A stretch of 13,288 bases of DNA from VGEM01 sp033764265 (GTDB lineage: Bacteria; Pseudomonadota; Alphaproteobacteria; Rhodospirillales; Rhodospirillaceae), in the NCBI GenBank assembly GCA_033764265.1, contig JANRJB010000106.1, positions 1 through 13,288 of the forward strand, written 5' to 3'. A model generated the notes under the pieces. It ran no database searches and had not been told where the DNA came from. It saw only the letters and a list, made by a program, of their open reading frames with translations. The position numbers were made by a program, and so were the translations under genes. The stretch's first letter is position 1. Each line of letters opens with the position of its first letter. Positions 6,697-13,288 of this stretch are shown in pieces.

Positions 6697-6897
6697 TCAA
6701 CCTATGGTCTCGAATTCCATGCGCCGCGTTTCCGCGACGCGCCGGGAGGCATCCAGGATTTCCAGCGCCACTAGGTCGCCCTTGGCATCGAAATCCAGGA
6801 TGACGCCGGGCTTTTCTTCGTCGCTCTCGGCGACCGCGACGCCGGGCTTGAGAACGATGCTCAGCGTGTCGGTGGCCGCGTCGTAGGTCGCCTTCAT
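6697..6897 (-). CDS. DUF2283 family small protein, possible antitoxin partner
   Basis: 66 residues. It matches the DUF2283 pattern: an N-terminal YDAATDTLSIVL strand pair, an acidic ESDEEKPGVILDFDAKGDLVALEI centre (24-47) and the conserved end LDASRRV (48-54). The Shine-Dalgarno GGAGAGA precedes the ATG. The ATG overlaps the stop of the DUF4258 gene as ATGA (6894-6897), so the two are translationally coupled. DUF2283 genes commonly sit beside DUF4258 genes, and the pairing, size and overlap are like a type II toxin-antitoxin cassette; I infer the antitoxin role for this acidic partner. Note the order is toxin-like gene first. A housekeeping role is possible. Confidence 0.85.
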   Translation of the reverse strand: MKATYDAATDTLSIVLKPGVAVAESDEEKPGVILDFDAKGDLVALEILDASRRVAETRRMEFETIG

Positions 6898-7181
6898 GGA
6901 TCGTCTCTCCAGTACTTTGCGATGTTGCTGGTTCGATACGCTGTGACCACACGCGCCGGGGCGCGATCAACGTCGACGAACACGCGCAACAGATAGGTTT
7001 TTCCGTCGAACTCGATCCTGGACTGTAACACATCCCGTGCCGGGCGCACTTGGTGGCGTTGCTCGGGCGCACCAAGCACGGCCCTGATCGCCGCCTCGTC
7101 GATCCCACGGCGCGCCATTTCGTGCCTGGCATGTTCGGAAATCTGGGCAGCATAGATCGGCTGGGGGCGTCCGATTGGCAT
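6894..7181 (-). CDS. DUF4258 family small protein, possible toxin (RelE/ParE-like fold suspected)
   Basis: 95 residues. DUF4258 hallmarks: SEHARHEMARRGIDEAAI (15-32) with the conserved His and Arg-Gly, a Pro-Glu pair at about 39-40, the TYLLRVFVD strand (62-70) and the C-terminal VVTAYRTSNIAKYWR (78-92). The Ser-x-His-Ala...Arg-Gly start and the Val-x-Thr-x-Tyr-Arg-Thr end resemble small RNase-type toxins, but no toxic activity is shown by sequence. The start at 7181 has only a weak ribosome site, and an earlier start is blocked by the upstream gene's stop (32-bp gap). It is coupled to DUF2283 by ATGA. Confidence 0.85.
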   Translation of the reverse strand: MPIGRPQPIYAAQISEHARHEMARRGIDEAAIRAVLGAPEQRHQVRPARDVLQSRIEFDGKTYLLRVFVDVDRAPARVVTAYRTSNIAKYWRDDP

Positions 7182-7213
7182 GACGTCGCGATGGGGCCCT
7201 CGTCCCGTCCAGC

Positions 7214-8488
7214 CTAAAAGAAGAACCGATAACTAGCCTGGATTTGGGTTTCGCGCCACGCCGCCGGCCGGCCGAAGCTGAGCGACCGCTCGGGCCGGGT
7301 GCTGTCGATGTGCAGCAGTTCGACCGTCAGGCGCTGCTTCTCGGCCGGGTAGACCACGTAAGCCAAAGTCCAGGCGTGGCCGTTCTCGGTGTTGTTGTCG
7401 GGAAAGCGGTCGCGGTCCTTCGTGGCGAAGCGGTCCCAGCGCAGCGACAGCCGGTGACCGGCGAAGTCGCGGCTCAGCAGGACGAATTGCGAGTCGAACG
7501 CGGCCTTGACGATCGGCCCGACCGGCTGGGGAATGGTGATGACGGTGGTGGTGCCGTCCATCACTTGCGCGATCAGGTCGATCTGGCCGGGCAGGCGGGT
7601 CTTGATTCCGGCCGCGGCGAAGCGCGTGGTCCACGCCCACTGGCCGCCCTGGATCTCGCGGTCGTCGGCGCTGTTGTCGTAGTAGATGGCCTCGACCATG
7701 CCCAGATCGTGATGCTCGGCCCGCGCCGCCACATAGTACCCGGCGCGGTCGTCGATTTCCGCCAGCGGCGCCACGTGCGGAACCTGTTCGTCCAGGCTCG
7801 CCCCGGGCCGGATGATGCGCACCGGCGCCAGCGGAATTTCGTCGAAGATCGCGGCCTTGCGGTCGTGGATCGCCCAGCCCCGCCACGACAGGATCGTGCC
7901 GGCCGGATCGTTGGCGTAGTAGACCGCGCCGAGCAGCGAGAGGTCGAGGTCCTCGCCGCGACGGAACGCGGTCGCCTCGGCGCCGAACACGCGCAGTTCC
8001 TCGCCCACCCGGCTGTTGATCGCCGACGAACTGATGGTGAACGGGCTGGTCCAGGCGAGCCCGCTGTTTTCCAGCGACACCGGCGGAAAGAACGCGCCGG
8101 CCCGGCCGCTGATCCCGAACTGCGACGTCGGCGCGGGCTTGTAGGCCAGGAACGCCTCGGCCACATCGATGTCATTCTTTTGTTCCGGCGCGGCGATCAG
8201 GTGGGCCACCGCGCTCAGGTCCCACGTCAGCTGCGCGGTCGCGACCGCCGAGACCTCTGCGATCCGCGCCAGCACGCGCCCGTCGCCCTCGGTCGCCGCC
8301 CCGTAACGCGCCTTGCCCAAACCGCGGCTCTGCCAGCCGACGGTATCGCCGGTGACCACAAGGCGTGCGTCGATCAGGCCCTTGACCTGAAGGGCCGGCG
8401 CGCCTGCGACTTCGGCGTCGTCCGCCAGGGCGATGCCCGCCCACAGGGCGCACGCGACCACGCCGGACCATGTGCTGATCTTGCCCAT
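7214..8488 (-). CDS. Outer-membrane beta-barrel (porin-like) protein of unknown substrate
   Basis: 424 residues. A signal peptide is clear: residues 1-22 (GVVACALWAGIALA, cleavage before DDAEV). The mature chain alternates amphipathic strands with turns and ends in SYRFFF, the terminal-aromatic signature recognised by the BAM assembly machinery. It has few Cys and no lipobox. A conspicuous conserved-looking segment is FFPPVSLENSGLAWTSPF then SSSAINSRVGEELRVFG (133-169). The second half holds short strand pairs with Tyr/Trp girdles (for example 187-192, YYANDP). No known porin family is named with confidence. It lies 42 bp after the EAL gene and on the same strand, and so is probably co-transcribed; as a barrel beside a TonB receptor and a periplasmic cupredoxin, it may pass or sense the same ligand. 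Confidence 0.75.
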   Translation of the reverse strand: MGKISTWSGVVACALWAGIALADDAEVAGAPALQVKGLIDARLVVTGDTVGWQSRGLGKARYGAATEGDGRVLARIAEVSAVATAQLTWDLSAVAHLIAAPEQKNDIDVAEAFLAYKPAPTSQFGISGRAGAFFPPVSLENSGLAWTSPFTISSSAINSRVGEELRVFGAEATAFRRGEDLDLSLLGAVYYANDPAGTILSWRGWAIHDRKAAIFDEIPLAPVRIIRPGASLDEQVPHVAPLAEIDDRAGYYVAARAEHHDLGMVEAIYYDNSADDREIQGGQWAWTTRFAAAGIKTRLPGQIDLIAQVMDGTTTVITIPQPVGPIVKAAFDSQFVLLSRDFAGHRLSLRWDRFATKDRDRFPDNNTENGHAWTLAYVVYPAEKQRLTVELLHIDSTRPERSLSFGRPAAWRETQIQASYRFFF

Positions 8489-8530
8489 GTCCGCATTGTG
8501 CGGCCATCGCCGCGCAAAAGAAACGTCCGG

Positions 8531-10933
8531 TTAGTGGGGGCGGGCCCAGCGCGACGACCGCGCGAAGTCCTCGAACTCCGCGGCCGGCATCGGTTTGGCG
8601 ATCAAATAGCCTTGGCCGGTGTCGCACTCCAACCGCCGCAGGATCGCCAGCGTTTCGGCCGTCTCGATGCCCTCGGCGGTCACGCGCAGGCCGAGGTTGT
8701 GGCCCAGCTCGATGGTCGAGCGGACGATGATTTCATCGCCGGGCGACGCCGGCAGGTTGACCACGAACGATTTGTCGATCTTCAGTTCGCGCACCGGTAG
8801 CCGGCGCAGGTACGACATCGACGAATAGCCGATGCCGTAGTCGTCGATCGCCAGCGTCAGCCCCATGGCGTCCAGCGCGCCCAGCACCTCGAGCGACTGC
8901 TGCGGGTCGATCATCACCGCGCTTTCGGTGATTTCCAGAATGACGTCCGCCGCTGGCACGTTGCGGGTGGCCAGATGGCGGGCCACCAGGTCGGGCAGCC
9001 TGCGATTGGTCAGGTCGCGCGCCGACAGGTTCAGCGCGACTTTCAGCGCGAGCCCGCGGCCGCGCCATTCGGCCAGCTGGGCGATGGTGTGCGCGATGGT
9101 CCAGGCGGTCAGCCGCTGGATATTGCCGGTCTGCTCGGCCAGCGGGATGAACTGGTCGGGCGCCAGGAAGCCGCGGGTCGGGTGCCGCCAGCGGATCAGC
9201 GCCTCGGCGGCGATCAACGTGCCGGCGCCAATCTCGATCTTGGGCTGGAAGTACAGCTGGAACTGGTCGCGCTCCAGCCCCTGGCGCAGTTCGCCCATGA
9301 TCGACAGCCGCTCGGGCTTGTGCGGGTCCTGGTCGGGATCGTAGAGCGCGTACCGGCGCGCGGATTTCTGCGCCTCGTAAATCGCGGTGTCGGCCCGTTG
9401 CAGCAGCGTCTTCGCCGTCACGCCATGATCGGGGTAGACCGCCTCGCCGATCCACGCGGTCACGTCGATGGCGTTGCCCGCCACCGCGATCGGTTCCTCG
9501 ATGGTGTCGAGAATCCGCTGCACGATCGGGTTGGTCTGGGCGATTCCGGCCCCCGGCAGCAGCAGGGCGAACATGTTGCCCTGGTGGCGGGCGACGATGT
9601 CATTCTGTTTGACGATGCCTTTCAACACATCGCCCAGTTCCTTGATCAGCTCCTCACCGACATCGTGGCCGAAGGTATTGTTGATTTCGCTGAAGCGGCC
9701 GATCTGCACCAGGTAGACGCTGAGCGCGCGGCCGCTCTGTTCAGCCCATTGGATCGACGTGGTCAGGTAACGCTCGAACGCGGCGCGGTTGGGCAGACCG
9801 GTGGCGGGATCGTGCAGCGACTGGTGCTCGATCTTCATTTCGCGCTCGGCGATCCGGTCCATCATCTGGTTGAAGGTCTCCGACAGCCGGCCGATCTCGT
9901 CGCCCGGCGCGACCGGAACCTTCTGCATGTAGTCGCCCTGCTGTATGCGACGGGCGGCCTCGTCGAGCACGCGGATCGGCTTGGCGACGCTGCGCGCGAT
10001 GATCAGCGCTCCGGCGACGGTGATGGTCAGGAACGCCGCCGCCAGCGCCACCAGCAACTGGAACATGCCGCCGAACGGCTGCAGCGCCGCGTCGATGGAA
10101 TACTGCAGGACCGCGGCGACGCGTGTGCCCGACGCCGGGGCGGGCAGGGGCGTGACCAGCGTGGCGAATTCCTCGGCGGCGAAGGTCACGGTACGCGGCG
10201 TCAGCCGGTCGCCGCCGGTCCAGGTCGGCACGAACGCCGCCACGTCCGGCGCCAGACTGGCGGGCAGCGTCGTGGCCGCCACCCGCCACGACCGCCGGTC
10301 GGACTGCTCGGCGGTGAAGGTGATAGCCAGGGGCGTGCGCACTTCGCCCGCCAGCCGCCGCGCGAAGGCGTCGTCGATCTCGGCGCCGATGGCGATCCAG
10401 GCGATCGGCACCGGCGCCAGGATCGGCACGATGACAAGTTGGTAAAGCCGGTCGTTCATGACCACGAAGCCGACCGCGCGGCCGTCCACATCGGCGGTCT
10501 CGATCAGGTCGGGAAAGGCGAATACCCCGTCGGCATCGCCGATCGTGACGATGTTGCCATTGATCGCGCCGTCGGTGGCTGAGCCGGTGTCGGCCAGGAT
10601 GCGCGCCTCGAGCGAGATCAGCATCACGCGGTCCGCGCTCATGCGCGCGGCCAGGTTCGACACCGCCGACACGATGGTCGGCCGGTCGTCCGACGCCACG
10701 GCCTGACGGAAGCCGAAATCCGACGCCAGCACCGTCGACCAGCCGGTCAGCGTGGCCGCGGTGTCCTCGACGCGGGCGGTAAACAGCCGGTAGGCCTGGG
10801 TCAGCTGGTCGCTGCTTTGCGCGGCGATGTTCGCCAGGATCGCGTTGCGCACCGCGACGAATGCGATGGTCTGCACCGCCACGAACAGCGCGGCGAAAAA
10901 CAGCGCCAACCGCGATTGAAAGGACAACAGCAC
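8531..10933 (-). CDS. Membrane sensor with HAMP, degenerate GGDEF and intact EAL domain (predicted c-di-GMP phosphodiesterase)
   Basis: 800 residues from GTG 10933. Helix 1 (about 8-28), periplasmic domain (about 30-290, double-Cache-like), helix 2 (about 291-313), HAMP (about 314-366), GGDEF (about 370-530), EAL (about 545-790). The A-site that should read GGDEF is QGNMF (451-455) and the inhibitory RxxD is replaced by KQND, so cyclase activity is unlikely. The EAL set is complete: E577-A-L, N635 (LNLSARD), E667 (EITES), D697-D698 (DDYGIGYSS), K718, E754 (AEGIE) and Q774. Expected reaction: hydrolysis of c-di-GMP to pGpG, lowering the second messenger in response to a periplasmic signal. The frame stays open to 11104, but that part lies over the cupredoxin gene and is Arg-rich, so the GTG 20 bp after the cupredoxin stop is preferred; TTG 10927 is possible. 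Confidence 0.88.
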   Translation of the reverse strand: MLLSFQSRLALFFAALFVAVQTIAFVAVRNAILANIAAQSSDQLTQAYRLFTARVEDTAATLTGWSTVLASDFGFRQAVASDDRPTIVSAVSNLAARMSADRVMLISLEARILADTGSATDGAINGNIVTIGDADGVFAFPDLIETADVDGRAVGFVVMNDRLYQLVIVPILAPVPIAWIAIGAEIDDAFARRLAGEVRTPLAITFTAEQSDRRSWRVAATTLPASLAPDVAAFVPTWTGGDRLTPRTVTFAAEEFATLVTPLPAPASGTRVAAVLQYSIDAALQPFGGMFQLLVALAAAFLTITVAGALIIARSVAKPIRVLDEAARRIQQGDYMQKVPVAPGDEIGRLSETFNQMMDRIAEREMKIEHQSLHDPATGLPNRAAFERYLTTSIQWAEQSGRALSVYLVQIGRFSEINNTFGHDVGEELIKELGDVLKGIVKQNDIVARHQGNMFALLLPGAGIAQTNPIVQRILDTIEEPIAVAGNAIDVTAWIGEAVYPDHGVTAKTLLQRADTAIYEAQKSARRYALYDPDQDPHKPERLSIMGELRQGLERDQFQLYFQPKIEIGAGTLIAAEALIRWRHPTRGFLAPDQFIPLAEQTGNIQRLTAWTIAHTIAQLAEWRGRGLALKVALNLSARDLTNRRLPDLVARHLATRNVPAADVILEITESAVMIDPQQSLEVLGALDAMGLTLAIDDYGIGYSSMSYLRRLPVRELKIDKSFVVNLPASPGDEIIVRSTIELGHNLGLRVTAEGIETAETLAILRRLECDTGQGYLIAKPMPAAEFEDFARSSRWARPH

Positions 10934-10953
10934 GCGCGTTCGCGCCCCGCTTC

Positions 10954-11613
10954 TCAGTAGCCGGATTCGTCGAACGCGCCGGGCCGCCGCTGCCGCCGCT
11001 CGCGCTTGAGCGTGACGGTCACGCGGGCCTGGCCGCGCCCGTCGGCATCGACCGTGACCTCGGTCGCGGTCGGGTCCGGCGCGCCCCGCAGATCCGGATG
11101 CCACGCGGTCAGGGTATACGCCCCTGGCGCCAGGTCATAGACCGTGGCGCGCCCCTGCGCGTCGGTCTTGGCGAAGAACGGCGTCGGCGTCACGTAGACG
11201 TAGGCCAGCATGTTGTCGTGAATGTTGCAGCCCAACGCCACCGGACCGGGCGTGTCGAACAGCACGGTCTGGGTCTCGCCGCCGCTATACAGCTTCAGCT
11301 CGAACCGCTTGGCCGCCGAGAACGAGTACACATGGTGGCGGAACGGATCGAGATTGGGGAAATCGACCGTGGTGCCAACCTGGACCGGCAGCACGAACGG
11401 CACGAACTGCTGGTTCTCCTGCACCATGGTGGCGTGCAGCGCAGGCGCGGCCATTTGCATCGGCACGGCGGCCGACAGCATGACGACCGCGTCGGCCACC
11501 GGTGCGCCCGAAGCGGACACGACCGTCACCTCCACGCCGGCCGACACCGCCGGCGCCCGCGCGAGCACGGCACCGAACGCCAGCGTGGCCGCCAGGCAAC
11601 ACAGTCCGCGCAT
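10954..11613 (-). CDS. Periplasmic cupredoxin-like protein ('methylamine utilization protein' type)
   Basis: 219 residues. A signal peptide spans about 1-25 (LAATLAFGAVLARAPAVSA). The cupredoxin domain covers about 26-142. It shows FPNLDPFRHHVYSFS (85-99), where His94 is the likely first copper ligand, and GCNIHDNMLAYVYV with Cys129, His132 and Met135. The Cys-x2-His-x2-Met spacing is that of amicyanin (C92, H95, M98); plastocyanin and pseudoazurin have a longer His-Met gap. A Met-rich stretch (M45, M52, M54, M63) precedes it. A small carboxypeptidase-regulatory-like beta sandwich follows (about 148-205, DLAPGAYTLTAWHPDL), then a basic tail. Likely an electron carrier or copper-binding/sensing protein of the periplasm; no methylamine dehydrogenase is nearby. 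First gene of the minus-strand run; the next starts 20 bp after its stop. No strong ribosome site (GGGATGGGCGG) is seen. Confidence 0.85.
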   Translation of the reverse strand: MRGLCCLAATLAFGAVLARAPAVSAGVEVTVVSASGAPVADAVVMLSAAVPMQMAAPALHATMVQENQQFVPFVLPVQVGTTVDFPNLDPFRHHVYSFSAAKRFELKLYSGGETQTVLFDTPGPVALGCNIHDNMLAYVYVTPTPFFAKTDAQGRATVYDLAPGAYTLTAWHPDLRGAPDPTATEVTVDADGRGQARVTVTLKRERRQRRPGAFDESGY

Positions 11614-11777
11614 CCGCCCATCCCACGGTTGAAGCGACCGCGATTGTAACTAGTTTTCCGCGAGTCCGCATGCAAAGCATCTTTGATCGAACGTCACGGG
11701 CCCGCGCGGCCGGGCTGCCCTCGCCACGACCGGGTCCGCCGCCTTAAGGTGTCGGCCCGCCACCTTGTTGCCTGTTC
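11614..11777. promoter_or_regulatory. Divergent intergenic region between cupredoxin and TonB receptor
   Basis: 164 bp that must hold promoters for both directions. On the minus strand TACAAT (complement of about 11643-11648) is a fair -10 for the cupredoxin operon, but no good -35 lies 16-18 bp before it. On the plus strand I find no clear -35/-10. A short inverted repeat, AAGGTG (11746-11751) and CACCTT (11761-11766) with a 9-nt spacer, ends 11 bp before the receptor's ATG and could mask its ribosome site. I see no B12 box or other riboswitch consensus. Confidence 0.4.
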
Positions 11778-13288
11778 ATGCGCCTGCGGATTTTTCATCG
11801 ACGTTTGAGCCCCTTAACCGGCATCGCCCTGGTCCTGGCGGGGGCCTTGGCGGGGGTCATGCCGGCGATCGCCCAACCGGCGATTCCCGAAATCAGGGTG
11901 GTGGGTCGCGCCCTCTCGCCCGCGGCCAACGAACCACTGTTTGAATCGACCGCCCTGTCCCGCACCGATCTGTCCCGCGCCGCGGGACTGCGGCTCGACG
12001 ATGCCCTGCGCACGGTTCCGGGTTTCGGGTTGTTTCGCCGCCAGTCGAGCCGGGCAGCCCATCCGACAACCCAGGGCGTGACGCTGCGCGGACTCGGGCC
12101 CAGCGGCGCGGGGCGCACGCTGGTGCTGCTCGATGGTGTGCCGCAGAACGACGCTTTCGGCGGCTGGATCGACTGGAGCCGACTGCCGGCCGGGTTGATC
12201 AACAACGCGACCATCACACGCGGCGGCGGCGCGGGTGCGTGGGGCAACGCCGCGCTGGCGGGCGTCATCCGCCTCGACGGTCGCGCGCCCGACCCCGGTC
12301 GTGGATGGATCGACGCCCGCGGCGGCACCGATGCCACCTACAGCGGAGCGGCGGCCGGCAGTCTGGCCGTGGGTGGCGCGGCGGCGACCGCATCGCTGTT
12401 CGGCCACGACACGGGCGGCGGATTTCTGATCGGGCGGTCCCAGCGCGGACCCGTCGACCGGCGCACCGCCAACCGCGGCGGCGGCGGCGCGCTGGTGGTG
12501 ACCGGCGCGGTGGATCAGGCCACCCGCGTGACGGTCCGCGCCGGATACTCCGAGGACCGGCTGACGAATGGATTGGATTTGGCCCGCTCGCGCGCGCGCG
12601 TCGCCGATGCTTCCGCCAGCCTGGTCAACGACGCCGGCCCCGACGCGACATCCTGGCAGGTCAACGCCTACGTGCGCGACCAGGCGTTCCGCGCGGTGTT
12701 CGCCGGAGTCAACGCCGCGCGCACCGTCGCGACCCCCGCGCTCGACCAGTTCGCGGTGCCGGCGTCGGCCGTGGGCGCGAACCTCATCGTCCGCCGGCCG
12801 GTCTCGCCGGCCTTGACGCTGGACCTGGGCGGCGACGTGCGTCACGCCGACGGTACGACCAACGAGCGCTTCCAATTCGTCGGCCAGGGCTTCACGCGCC
12901 GGCGCGAAGCCGGCGGCGAACAGACGCTGGCGGGGGGCTTCGCCGAGGCGACCTGGACGCCCGCGCCCGACCTGCTGCTCACCGCCGGCGGGCGGATCGA
13001 CGCCTGGCGCCAGCACGACGGCCGCCGCCGCGAGACCGACATCGCGACCGGCGCCACCCTGCGCGACGACCGCTTCGCCGCCACCGACGGCGTGGTCGGC
13101 AACGTCCGCGCCGGCGCACGCGCCGAATTCGCGGGCGGCTGGGCGGTCAGGGCCGTGGCCTACAGCGGCTTCCGCGTGCCGACCTTGAACGAGTTGTACC
13201 GGCCGTTCCGCGTCGGCAACGACATCACCGAGGCCAACCCGGCGTTGACGCCCGAGCGTCTGTACGGCGGCGATCTCGGCGTCGACGG
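11778..13288 (+). CDS. TonB-dependent receptor (N-terminal 503 residues, cut by window)
   Basis: The gene opens at ATG 11778 and runs past the right edge. A signal peptide spans about 1-32 (GIALVLAGALAGVMPAIA). EIRVVG (38-43) is a TonB-box-like segment. The plug domain (about 55-168) contains LDDALRTVPGFGLFRRQSS, GVTLRGLGPSGAGRTLVLLDG (100-120) and RGGGAGAWGNAALAGVIRL (148-166), a typical plug end. The barrel follows with alternating strands; SGFRVPTLNELYRPF is the familiar strand seen in many such receptors. It imports a scarce ligand across the outer membrane using TonB energy. The ligand (metal complex, cobalamin or other) is not readable. It is divergent from the cupredoxin operon, so a shared regulatory region is likely. 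No strong Shine-Dalgarno precedes the ATG, but the start fits the signal peptide. Confidence 0.92.
   Translation, partial: MRLRIFHRRLSPLTGIALVLAGALAGVMPAIAQPAIPEIRVVGRALSPAANEPLFESTALSRTDLSRAAGLRLDDALRTVPGFGLFRRQSSRAAHPTTQGVTLRGLGPSGAGRTLVLLDGVPQNDAFGGWIDWSRLPAGLINNATITRGGGAGAWGNAALAGVIRLDGRAPDPGRGWIDARGGTDATYSGAAAGSLAVGGAAATASLFGHDTGGGFLIGRSQRGPVDRRTANRGGGGALVVTGAVDQATRVTVRAGYSEDRLTNGLDLARSRARVADASASLVNDAGPDATSWQVNAYVRDQAFRAVFAGVNAARTVATPALDQFAVPASAVGANLIVRRPVSPALTLDLGGDVRHADGTTNERFQFVGQGFTRRREAGGEQTLAGGFAEATWTPAPDLLLTAGGRIDAWRQHDGRRRETDIATGATLRDDRFAATDGVVGNVRAGARAEFAGGWAVRAVAYSGFRVPTLNELYRPFRVGNDITEANPALTPERLYGGDLGVD

Noticed and set aside
4260..6803. 847-residue plus-strand open frame across the MFS and AI-2E genes
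   Set aside because: Low-complexity Arg/His/Asp/Gln sequence overlapping two clear membrane protein genes; a frame artefact of high GC.
7244..10582. Long plus-strand frames opposite the beta-barrel and EAL genes (7244-8800, 8975-10582)
   Set aside because: Arg/Gly/His/Asp-rich shadows of well-supported minus-strand proteins.
10954..11613. Methylamine utilisation pathway
   Set aside because: Only a cupredoxin domain supports it; no mau structural or maturation gene is in the window.
11614..11777. Cobalamin riboswitch upstream of the TonB receptor
   Set aside because: The region is shorter than the usual element and no B12 box-like sequence could be found by eye.
11814..13016. 400-residue minus-strand frame antisense to the TonB receptor
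   Set aside because: No domain or motif; the plus frame has a signal peptide, plug and barrel.

Overview
The window is GC-rich, densely coded DNA from a Gram-negative bacterium. Signal peptides, an outer-membrane beta-barrel protein, a TonB-dependent receptor and a HAMP-EAL protein all point to a diderm. GC content, gene style and a tiny lysine-rich peptide gene suggest a proteobacterium, most likely an alphaproteobacterium, but no rRNA or marker gene is present to prove this. No mobile element, tRNA, rRNA or CRISPR array was seen.

Left part (1-5562): an exported FG-GAP/VCBS-repeat protein (minus strand, cut by the window edge) is divergent from an alanine/serine-glyoxylate-type class V aminotransferase, with a perfect 8-bp palindrome between them. 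Next comes a gene-poor stretch (2388-2908) that holds two strong intrinsic terminators, several hairpins and a minus-strand 16-residue peptide gene with ten lysines. A class I SAM-dependent methyltransferase with a long N-terminal extension (minus) is divergent from a GPH/MelB-type sugar-symporter-like MFS transporter (plus). The transporter's GTG start overlaps the stop of a possible 7-codon leader ORF.

Right part (5559-13288): six closely spaced minus-strand genes read, in transcription order, periplasmic cupredoxin (amicyanin-like Cys-x2-His-x2-Met site), membrane HAMP / degenerate GGDEF / EAL protein (c-di-GMP phosphodiesterase), outer-membrane beta-barrel protein, DUF4258, DUF2283 and an AI-2E-family permease. 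Gaps are 20, 42, 32, -4 and 73 bp, so they could be one operon. A TonB-dependent receptor diverges from the cupredoxin gene and runs off the right edge.

The most interesting unit is TonB receptor / cupredoxin / periplasm-sensing EAL protein / beta-barrel at 7214-13288. Every compartment from outer membrane to cytoplasm is represented, which suggests a metal- (perhaps copper-) linked uptake and c-di-GMP signalling module. No methylamine-dehydrogenase genes are visible to explain the cupredoxin. The DUF4258-DUF2283 pair has the form of a small toxin-antitoxin-like cassette within this operon. The functional link is inference from gene order and domain content.
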